From contig JBBHKE010002754.1 of the NCBI GenBank assembly GCA_037447655.1, forward strand, positions 127,417-179,938: a stretch of DNA of 52,522 nt, written 5' to 3'. This DNA comes from Zygnema cylindricum (lineage: Eukaryota > Streptophyta > Zygnematophyceae > Zygnematales > Zygnemataceae). Below, in pieces: positions 44,312 to 52,522 of the stretch. The notes under the pieces were generated by a model. It worked only from the letters and a program-made list of their open reading frames with translations. It made no database searches and was not told where the DNA came from. Numbering within the stretch: the stretch's first letter is position 1; each line of letters opens with the position of its first letter. The position numbers and the translations under genes were made by a program.

Positions 44312-45359
44312 TGAAACTCTGAGACCTCCATAAGTCCTCAGAGTGGACAGCTTCCAAGAAGCCTCTAGGATAATCCTGACCCCTTTGTGTTTAAGCAAAA
44401 ATAACTGCCACCCTGGCAGACAAAAACTCTGACCACCTTAACCCCTGTGAAGATAAGACTCCCCTGAGTCGATAGCAAGAAGAATCTCTGAATTTGCTCC
44501 CCTGAGCACCAAGTTATGGAGGGTCAAAGTTGACCTTTTGTACAGAAGCTCTCTGGGAGAGAGGGTCCAATCTCCTAATTTTTCTAAGTCCTATCTCTCT
44601 CATAGACTCTATCTACTGATGTACGGAACCAATCAGAATTGAGTTCCGTACGCAAAAGTACAGCTGCCGGTGTACTTTAGGTACGGACATTGTACGACAA
44701 GGCCTAAATGTCGACACATGTCATATCCAGATTCGATGTCATAATCTCCGGGGATTCCACGATCCAACGAAATTTCGCCACGCGTCATCCGATGTGGCGA
44801 TGGCCACAAACCGCCGAAAACTTCCTTTGCGATCTCGGCGCTAATTGCGGCCGTCCGATTAGAATCTAATTTAATCGTAGCCGTAATAAATACATGTGCG
44901 GTATTTGTTTCATTTACGAAACAAATGCGCGGTATTGATTTATAGTCCGTACCGTAATCCGTACTTTATATATTACCGGATCTATGTATCCTGTAATCTA
45001 TTATAGTTAAATGAATAATCGTACGTATAAATGTTTAAATAACTATCAAACTATATACTACGTAACACGACTCCTACACTTAACGGCTAAGGATACCGGC
45101 TATTTCCTATCTGCCGGCCGGTAGGTACAAGGATCAATTTTTGCCGCCGGCACATACCTTTTAAATAAATAAACCCGAACTAATATAAATTTCCCGTAAA
45201 CCTCAGGATAGCCTAGGTAGCCATGGCTCTAGCTTCCTCTCCAATTTCTCAGTGACTGCGACAAGTTTGAGAGTTAGAGAGAGAAATTAGAGGTAGACTG
45301 CCTCGGCTTCTTTCTTTCTATTCAAACCTAGAAAATACCTAAAACCATTAATTTCTACA
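44312..45359 (-). repeat. Copia-7 3' LTR
   Basis: This 1048-bp minus-strand LTR begins TGTAGAAATTAATGG at 45359 and ends GAGTTTCA at 44312. It resembles solo LTR-4 more than its own partner in the U3 start. The module T-arm at 45127-45143 has lost perfect pairing. GGTCAAAGTTGACC is at 44522-44535. Confidence 0.9.
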
Positions 45360-45372
45360 CTCCCTTTATTTT

Positions 45373-47169
45373 CTAGTCAATCTTTAATTTCAGACCACAC
45401 TTCCCCCTGCAGAAAATTAGCTTAGGGGAAGGCACAGGTTTGGTCATCATATCTGCTACCGTCTCACTATCTGGTCGGTACTCTAAACTGATTATTTTAT
45501 TTTCTACTTTCTCTCTAACAAAGCTGAGTCTGATGTCCATGTGTTTAGCTTTAAAATGATGTTTAGGATTGGCAGAAATAGCGATTGCTGCTTGATTATC
45601 ACAAAATATTTTCTGCACACCACTCTTAAGATGACCAAGTTCACCGAGTAAAGACTTGACCCACATCAATTCTTTTACAGCAGTGCAAGAGGCCATATAC
45701 TCAGCCTCCATGGTGGACTGAGCAATGACCTTTTGCTGTTTGCTACTCCAACAGCAAGCCCCATCACCCACATATAATACATATCCAGAAGTGCATCTCC
45801 TCATCGGAGCATCACCATAACTAGCATCACTCCAAGTAGTGATGTCAATATTCTCCCCACCCAAATGCAACCATAGATCCCTAGTTCTTATCAAGTATCT
45901 AAGAACTCTCTTAGCTGCCTCCCAATCCTTTTTAGTGGGAGCATTAAGACTTCTACTCAGCACTCTTACAGCTGCAGCTAAATCCGGCCGGGTACATTTC
46001 ATAAAATAGATTAGACTTCCCACTACTTGCCTGTAAGGAATAGTCTGCATGAACTTCTGTTCTTCAGGAGATAATTCCTCGTCTAAGACTATGACTCCTC
46101 CTTCCTCACTCACCTCACTTCCCTTCTTCAACTCCATTGGAGTTGTACAACTATTAGCTTTATCCATTTGAAATTTTTCAAGCATGTTCCCTATTGCTTC
46201 CTTTTGAGTCAATCTTATAATTTTTCTTTTTCGGTCTCTCTCTACTTGAATTCCCAAAATACATTTTGCTTCCCCCATATCCTTCATTTCAAATCTCCCC
46301 TTAAGATCGGTTTTCAAATTATTATTTTTTTCCATTGATTTACTTAAAACAAGCAAATCATCAACATAAATTGCAATAAATATAAAACCTTCCTCATCTT
46401 CGAAAACATAGATTGAGTGATCTGAGCTGATCCGAATATATCCTAGACCGGTAAGAAACTCATCAAGCTTCTTATTCCACTGTCGAGGCGCCTGTTTCAA
46501 ACCATAAAGAGATTTAATCAGCCGGCATACCTTACTCTCCTCTCCTTCTTCCACAAACCCTTCGGGTTGTCGCATGAAGATCTCCTCTTCCAATTCTCCA
46601 TGCAAAAAGGCTGTTTTGATGTCCATCTGGTGCACTTCCATGTCTTCCGCTGCTGCCAGGCTGAGAAGTATGCGGACAGAGGGAAATCTAACCACCAGGG
46701 CAAAGGTTTCCTCGTAGTCAATTCCCTCCTTTTGTGTAAATCCCTTTGCCACTAGTCGGGCCTTGTAGCGCTCGATTGTGTTATCTGGGTTCAGTTTTAA
46801 TTTGAAAACCCACTTACAACCAATTGGTTTTCGGTTAGGTGGACAATCCACCAGCTCCCAAGTATCGGCTGCCATAATTGAGGCCATCTCTTCATTGATG
46901 GCTGTCTTCCACCGATTTCTTTTTGGACAAGTCATCGCCTCTCCATAAGTTTGAGGTTCATCTTGATGAGATAGTTTTGTTACCTTGTTATTAACCTGTT
47001 TTTCTTGCAGTCTTTTACTACTTCTCCTTCCCCCTTCAAAATCTGAGGCCGGAATAGATGGTTCTCGTGGATTCTTTTGAACAAACTCAGTTTCTCCCCT
47101 ATCCCTTGATTCCGAATCAATTTCCACCACGTCTTCCGCTTCGGGTAGAGTTGTCACTGGAGTTTCCAC
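45373..47169 (-). CDS. Copia-7 RT-RNase H polyprotein part
   Basis: This open frame of 598 codons covers the C-terminal half of Copia pol, which copies the element RNA into cDNA and removes the RNA strand. After an acidic linker, RT begins near residue 110 ([20 protein letters not shown]), with [20 protein letters not shown] near 185 and the catalytic AIYVDDLLVLSKS near 265. RNase H has DASYGDAPMRRCTSGYVLYV, STMEAEYMAS and FCDNQAAIAI with its acidic residues kept. No stop interrupts it. The ATG used is only the first Met in the frame; the native product is cleaved from a longer polyprotein. Confidence 0.85.
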   Translation of the reverse strand: METPVTTLPEAEDVVEIDSESRDRGETEFVQKNPREPSIPASDFEGGRRSSKRLQEKQVNNKVTKLSHQDEPQTYGEAMTCPKRNRWKTAINEEMASIMAADTWELVDCPPNRKPIGCKWVFKLKLNPDNTIERYKARLVAKGFTQKEGIDYEETFALVVRFPSVRILLSLAAAEDMEVHQMDIKTAFLHGELEEEIFMRQPEGFVEEGEESKVCRLIKSLYGLKQAPRQWNKKLDEFLTGLGYIRISSDHSIYVFEDEEGFIFIAIYVDDLLVLSKSMEKNNNLKTDLKGRFEMKDMGEAKCILGIQVERDRKRKIIRLTQKEAIGNMLEKFQMDKANSCTTPMELKKGSEVSEEGGVIVLDEELSPEEQKFMQTIPYRQVVGSLIYFMKCTRPDLAAAVRVLSRSLNAPTKKDWEAAKRVLRYLIRTRDLWLHLGGENIDITTWSDASYGDAPMRRCTSGYVLYVGDGACCWSSKQQKVIAQSTMEAEYMASCTAVKELMWVKSLLGELGHLKSGVQKIFCDNQAAIAISANPKHHFKAKHMDIRLSFVREKVENKIISLEYRPDSETVADMMTKPVPSPKLIFCRGKCGLKLKID

Positions 47170-47198
47170 AGCCGAGTCCTTTTCGGTCTGATTTGTTC

Positions 47199-48246
47199 CT
47201 ACAAGAGTGTCATCTTCTCTAAAACCTGGATAGTTAGGAAGCTCAAGTCATCGGAATTTTCTGACTCAAATCTGATTTTTACTGACTTCGTATATTTGAA
47301 GGGATCCACAGACTTTCCTTCATCCATAACTACTAGATGCTTTACTAAGATTATATCTTCCTTTTTTAGATCATAAACTCTATATCCTTTAACATCTTCA
47401 TCATATCCTAAAAAGTATCCCGGTTTTCGTTTAGGATCTACCTTCCAATTGGACCGATCAGTATCTAGACTGAACACTTGACTGCCGAAAACCTTTAAAT
47501 GAGATAAGTGGTTTCCGGCCTGTCCATCTCTCATAAGGTGTTTGATCTTTTATAGCTGAAGTAAGAACTCTATTTTTGAGGTAATTAGCACAGTTCATTG
47601 CTTCTGCCCAAAACCTTTTTCCTATCTTCTTATCCGACAACATACTTCTAGCACTATCACTTAGTGTTCTATTTAACCTTTCAGCTACCCTATTCTTTTC
47701 AGGATTTTCTGGAACTGTCTTTTGGTGTTGGACCCCATCTTCCCTCAGAAAATCCTCAAACTGGTTAGAAGTATACTCTCCACTATTGTCACTCCTTACT
47801 CTCTTGATTGGAGTTTCATGGAGTTTTTCGCTCCATGCTTTATATTGTCTAAAACAGTCCTCAGCTTCTGACTTGTTTTTCAAAAAATACACCCGAGAAT
47901 ACCGAGACCAATCATCAGTTATAGTCATCATAAATCTCTTCCCCCCCGGTGAGGGCACTCTAGCCGGTCCCCAAATATCTGTGTGTACTAGATCTAGAAG
48001 TTTTTCTCCCTTGTAGGTGGCTGTTTTAGGAAAGGGTAATCTGTGTGCTTTACCTTGAGCACACCCACTACAATCACTTATATCACCACTCTCACTGAAC
48101 TGAATCCCTTCCACCACTCCCATCTTTTTCATCTCTCTTAACTTATCTAGATTCACATGCCCAAGCCTCTTATGCCACATCATAATATCATGAACACCAG
48201 CATAATAAAGTTTCTTCGTTTCATTACTTAAAATCAGCCTAAACAT
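47199..48246 (-). pseudogene. Copia-7 integrase, with a frameshift near its C-terminus
   Basis: The frame 47458-48246 (262 codons) has the zinc region WHKRLGHVNLDKL..CSGCAQGKAH and the DDE residues in TITDDWSRYS, RSDNSGEYTSNQF and NRVAERLNRT, all intact. Near 47500 it shifts to the frame 47199-47534, which holds the C-terminal SHLKVFGSQVF and GYDEDVKGYRVYDL. A further break separates it from RT at about 47195. Few lesions would silence it. Confidence 0.85.
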
Positions 48247-48249
48247 CCC

Positions 48250-49727
48250 ATGGCTACCTTTCTCAGCAATGAAATAGACATCCTCCTCAAAACTAGCAGT
48301 AAAGACTCCTTCCCTAGTGCTAGTAAAAAAACCTTATCATCTAATACAGATGTAGAGATAAGGTTTTTGTTCAGTTCCGGGATAAACAATACATCGGAGA
48401 ATGTTAATATGGATGTCTTTCCTTCTACTAACACTTTCAGATCTACCGATCCTACAAGAGTAGTGGTGACTATCCTCCCATCCCCGTACTCTATCTCTAC
48501 GGTGGGAATCTTTCTTATCTTAGTGAAGAAGTGCCTATCCTTACACATGTGCATTGAGGCACGTGAATCTATAATCCAGCCTGCTTCACCTTTCAATCCA
48601 CCGTAAGCACATTTCTGCCTTCGTGGAATTTCAACCTTAGTTTTCGCCTCCAACTCCTCATCCAAAAAGAGCTCATCGTCCTCGTCCTCGGATTCCGCCT
48701 CAAGTACCTGTGTGACAAGGGTCTTTTTCTTTCCTCTCGGGGTACCACTGGTCTGCCCCTCCTTTAACCGAAGCTCGATTAGCTTAGTGCACTCTGCCAT
48801 ATAGTGCCCCGGTTTCTTACAAAAATGACATAAACCTTTGGGAGCCCTTGGTTTGAACTCGTCAACCTGTTTTTTCTGCTCCCTACCCCCATAGTTTCCG
48901 ACTGGTTTCCGGGAATCCTTGTTCCTCCAATCGGTCGTTGTTGCCAAGGCTTGGCCACTCTTTCCTCCCCTTCGGATCTCAATCGTATTCTCTCGAATGA
49001 GAATCATCCCTACCACTGAGTTCCATATCCACCTTGAGTCCGGCAAGTCCTGCACACGGTTGACTATGTTCTCGAACTCATCAGGTAACTTCATTAGTAA
49101 ACAGTTAACCTTTTCTTTTTCACTAAAAACTTTTCCAGCACTCTCTAGCTCCATGAAGAGTGTAGCAAGCTCATTGCAAAAATCCAACATATTTCCCCCT
49201 TTGTATACATACTCCTTAACTTTCTGATCAGCTAACTGTTGTTGCTGAATCGTACCACTTCGGTACATCTCTATGAGAGCCATCCAAAGATTGGATGCCC
49301 TCTCTACCTGCAAATGAGGACATACAAGTCCTTGAGTGAGATGGCGTAGGATGAAGTGCTTTGCCGCCATATTGTTGAAGTCCCAGGTTTCAGTATCATT
49401 CTCCTCGTTCCTCGGAATAGGTGACATGAATGCTAAACCAGTTGCTATTTGTGTGGTCGCCTCGTTCTCCTTTCCTTTGTCCACCACCTCTCCTTCCTTT
49501 GTTTCCTCCGTTGAAGGTGAATCCTCTTTCCTGGTAAATCTGCTTCCTTTAAACCCTGGAGGAATTCGAAGACTTGATGGACGCCCCAATTGTCCACTCA
49601 CTATCCCCCAAAACTTTTTTTCGCATTGAGCTCCTATCATCATACTTTCCTAGTATATGAAGCCAGTTCCAAAAAAGATTGGTACCCTAAAGGATGGGCC
49701 CATAACCTCAAACTCTGAGACCTCCAT
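48250..49727 (-). pseudogene. Copia-7 gag-protease, almost intact
   Basis: The start ATG (49725-49727) lies in the 5' LTR and is followed by the PBS in frame (VMGPS). TAG replaces the Trp of the FIYW motif about 26 codons in; from 49643 the frame then stays open for 469 codons. It has AAKHFILRHLTQGL, LLMKLPDEFENIVNRVQDL, a CCHC knuckle (CHFCKKPGHYMAEC), an acidic linker, and a protease start with DSRAS, where the catalytic Gly is Arg. A frame change occurs near 48335. Confidence 0.85.
49692..49707 (-). other. Copia-7 primer-binding site, half-tRNA type
   Basis: The minus strand reads GGTTATGGGCCCATCC; the first 13 bases match the family PBS, directly after the LTR end. Confidence 0.8.
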
Positions 49728-50771
49728 AAGTCCTCAGAGTGGACAGCTTCCAAGAAGCCTCTAGGATATTCGTGACCCCTTTGTGTTTCAGGAAGAACAA
49801 TTGCCACCCTAGCACACAATAACTCTGACCAACTTCACCCCTGTGAAGGCAAGACTCCTTTGAGTCGATAGCAAAGAGAATCTCTAAATTTGCTCCCTTG
49901 AGCAGTAAGTTATGGAGGGTCAAATTTGTCCTTTTGTACAGAAGGTCTCTTGGAGAGAGGGTGCTATCTACCAATTTTTCTAAGTCCTATCTCTCTCACA
50001 AACTCTATCAACTAGTGTACGGCACCAATCATATTAAACTGTTGTACATAAAAGTATAGCCGCCGGTGTACTTTATGTACGGAAATTGTACGACCTGGCC
50101 TAAAAGTCGACACATGTCATATCCGGAATCGGAGCCGTAACCGCCAGAGATTCCGCGATCCAACACAATTTTGCCATGTGTCATCTGATGTGGCAATGAC
50201 CATAAACCGCCGAGAATCTCTTCCACGGTCTTGGCTTTCTTCCCGGTTTCCGATTAAATGCAGATTTCAATCGGAGCCGTCATAAATACATGCGCAGTAT
50301 TTGTTTCGTAAAAGAAACAAAATGCGTGGTAATCTTTTCTTGTACATACCGTAATCCGTATGTTTACATAACGGGTTCTATGTAAACGTAAATATCTACA
50401 GTTAATTGAATTTTCCGACGTCGTAACATATATTTACAAATCAAACCTAATAGTATATATCGGAACTTCTAGACTTAACGGCTAAGGCTACCGGCTACAG
50501 GCGCTTTGACGGTCGGCAGGTGTCAAGATCAAATCTCGTCACCGACATATACCTTTTAGTAAATAAACCTTCTTATCTGTAAATAGAATAATCTGTTTCC
50601 CGTAAACCTCTGGATAGCCTAGGTAGCCATGGCTCTAGCTTCCTCTCCTACATCTCAGTGACTGCAACAAGTGTGGGAGTTTGAGAGAGAAGTTAGGGGC
50701 AAACTTCCTCAGCTTCTTTCCATATTCTAATTTAGACCTAGAAAATAATGAAATAACTATTAATTTCGACA
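49708..50771 (-). repeat. Copia-7 5' LTR
   Basis: This 1064-bp minus-strand LTR begins TGTCGAAATT at 50771 and ends GAGTTTGA at 49708. The GGTCAACTTTGACC palindrome is decayed (GGTCAAATTTGTCC at 49918). The tRNA-like T-arm is at 50523-50539. Its right neighbour is the interior of a Copia-8-type element. Confidence 0.9.
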
Positions 50772-50857
50772 GCAATGCAACGAAACGAGTGGTGACGTAT
50801 GACACTTACACGTTGCATATTCTATTCCAGGTGCACGCAACTAAATGTTCAGGGGAG

Positions 50858-52039
50858 TGTTGGTATTTTGAATATTTAGGTTCGTGTACATTGTGTTTCA
50901 TGTGTGTTTATTTAGTACAATACTAAGTGTGGATTTCATATTTGTGAAAGTGTAAGGGGTTTAATTTATTGTAGTGAATTATAAAAAAGGTTGACTCAGG
51001 GATGAACGAAATCAAGTCTTTCGAGGAATGTTGTTTTAAAGACTTAAATTCGTACACACCCATTTTAATGTAGCCTTGATAATACGGTATGATGCATACG
51101 TAATGTGGGGGAATTAAATGTACCAGTAAAATTAATGGACTAATTGAGTGGTGCGAAATGCGTAATGAAATGGACGGCGGATCGCGAAGCGATCTAAGGA
51201 TAAGTATTCGAAATATTTTAAAACAAATGCGGCTGTACGGAATCTAATGCGACAGACAACATTTATCGCAAATGACGTGTACCTTATATGTGACACCCCG
51301 GATTTATTTCAAAGGACGAGATTACGATACGATTGATTTGGGTGACATGACATCGTTTCATTGAGTGACTCAGCATACGATTTTGTTTGATTGCGTGTAC
51401 TCGTAAATATTTGAAACAACAAAAATTGTCTTTATGTGTATTAGTTATTAGTGTAGATTTACTCATTCTGACATTATATAGAAGTATTCTGGTACACTAA
51501 CATTAAAAGAGGTAGCTGGTAGTTAGTGTACGGCTAGTATGCCTCCGTAAAATCAGTAGTGAGCCTGAGTGTATAAATTATAGGACTTAGTTTATTCTCA
51601 TTATCACAGTCAAGTTTATCAAAGCAATGGCAAACTGTTTTCTGCATTTTTGACCTATTGGTGTGAACACCTTGTTTGGTGTTTTCATGTGAAACTTTGT
51701 GAAGTTATTCTACAATATAGAATCTATATTTGTATGAAGTTTCATTCTATTCTGTTATCTCTTTAAGATTATGTGAGCAGTCTAAATGGTTATTTTGGGA
51801 AGCTGTCAACTATATTTGTGAAACTCTGGAGCTTATATCTTCTATATTCCTCTAGATTCCTTGGTGGATTTGGGTGTAACTCTAGGAGCTTATAGTGTTT
51901 GTAGTATACTACCTATTGGTGCAGTTTGAGTGGATTTTATTTATGGTAGAGTACTTTGTGTTGTCTAAACAAGCTGTTTGAGGGGTAGTTTGTGGTGCTT
52001 TCGTGGGTAATCCATGGCTCAAATAGGCTATGTACAACA
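50858..52039 (+). repeat. Copia-8 LTR
   Basis: This 1182-bp LTR begins TGTTGGTATTTTG and ends GTACAACA. The conserved hairpin at 51178-51196 has lost part of its right arm. A PBS (CGTTATGGGCCCAT, first base changed) starts at 52040. Confidence 0.85.
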
Positions 52040-52522
52040 CGTTATGGGCCCATACCCATGGCAATCTATATTTGATGGATCAAAATATCACTACTAGAAG
52101 TGTGCGCTTGAGAGCTACTTCAAGATGATGGAGCTAATGGATGTGGTGGACGGTACCTTGGTCCTAATATCAAATGGATGGACAAGGAAAAATCATGAGT
52201 GTCTAAGGGTTTTCAAGAACTCCTTGACTAAGGATTTAGTAATGTCATGCCTAAGTTCTAAAAGGGCATTTGAATTATGGAAGTGCTTAGAATGTATGTA
52301 TGCAAAGATATCTTTATATCATTGGCTTAGTAGTGTTACCAAAATAGTTGAACACTAGTATGTAAGAGGTAGTATGGAAAAACAATGTATTGACTTACAA
52401 CCATTATTTGTAGAAAATGATTTAGCAAGAGGAAACTTTACAGATGCTCAACAAGCTATCTTGTTAAGAGAAGTCTACCTAAAAAATATAAGAGTGCGCT
52501 AGATCGATTGACTTTAATTGAT
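52014..52522 (+). pseudogene. Copia-8 gag, decayed and truncated by the window end
   Basis: The start ATG at 52014 is in the LTR (MAQIGYVQHVMGP). It is homologous throughout to the Copia-2 Gag. The Trp of KYHYW is TAG near 52096. From 52125 it reads MMELMDVVDGTLV..LWKCLECMYAKISLYHWLS to a TAG at about 52356, and a small deletion near 52465 shifts the frame at LLREVYLKN. It is not functional. Confidence 0.85.

Larger units (their letters stand above)
44312..50771 (-). mobile_element. Copia-7: best-preserved autonomous-type Copia element
   Basis: This 6460-bp minus-strand element has the order 5' LTR (49708-50771), half-tRNA PBS, gag-protease, integrase, RT-RNase H, PPT (AAATAAAGGGAG) and 3' LTR (44312-45359). 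It carries three or four frame lesions only. Its flanks (ACATA left, GCAAT right) do not match, and the two LTRs are visibly different over their first 170 bases. It may therefore be a recombinant of two elements. Confidence 0.9.
50772..52522 (+). mobile_element. Copia-8: tandem Copia-2-type element, shared LTR, cut by window end
   Basis: 50772-50857 is the 3' end of an internal region (it aligns to 10074-10138, including GCACGCAACTAAAT and PPT TCAGGGGAG). An LTR follows, and then a PBS and gag. One LTR with a PPT on its left and a PBS on its right indicates a tandem array, probably from unequal recombination. The element continues past the window. Confidence 0.8.

Noticed and set aside
7415-52522. 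CRISPR array or prokaryotic mobile element
   Set aside because: Repeats are LTRs and diverged tandem units without regular spacers. Protein content is eukaryotic Copia type.

Overview
This window is repeat-rich plant nuclear DNA. The identifiable protein-coding content is almost all Ty1/Copia-type LTR retrotransposons. They are recognised by the order Gag (CCHC knuckle) - protease - integrase - RT (YVDD) - RNase H. A plant source is supported by plant telobox motifs (AAACCCTA), G-box-like motifs in the LTRs, and a primer-binding site (PBS) that fits plant initiator tRNA-Met. I cannot name the species. I see no intact host gene, no rRNA gene and no canonical tRNA gene.

Layout. 1-5131 holds a purine-rich low-complexity block, a foldback repeat with perfect 108-bp arms, and a degenerate repeat array of about 0.8-kb period. 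Copia-1 (minus strand, 5132-14012, incomplete) is interrupted by Copia-2 (6457-11179, complete, TSD CCCTT, gag-only) and by Copia-3 (from 14013), which runs into a 10-N gap at 18082-18091. Copia-4 (minus strand, host element, remains to 37520) is interrupted by Copia-5 (18307-30330, TSD CTTAG/CGTAG) and by two solo LTRs (31674-32837 and 35084-36216). Copia-5 is itself interrupted by Copia-6 (21830-26178, TSD GATGA) and by a solo LTR lying inside its own 3' LTR (28193-29464). 37521-44311 is mostly unassigned AT-rich DNA with an LTR fragment, a solo LTR and two decayed coding fragments. Copia-7 (minus strand, 44312-50771) is the best-preserved autonomous-type element. The window ends in Copia-8 (50772-52522), where one LTR is shared by two tandem internal regions.

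How the parts fit together. The elements share two unusual features. First, a PBS (GGTTATGGGCCCACCA) abuts the LTR and matches the anticodon stem-loop of initiator tRNA-Met, not its 3' end; this implies half-tRNA priming as in Drosophila copia. Second, the gag start codon lies inside the LTR, so the PBS is translated as part of Gag. LTRs of the TGTAGAAATT/TGTTGATATT group also carry, antisense to the element, a tRNA-like module. It has a 5-7-5 T-arm whose pairing is kept by compensatory changes between copies, and a nearby T-run. Copia-2 and Copia-6 lack a full pol and would need proteins from relatives such as Copia-7. Most other copies are broken by stops, several of them in CHG or CG contexts as expected from decay of methylated cytosine.
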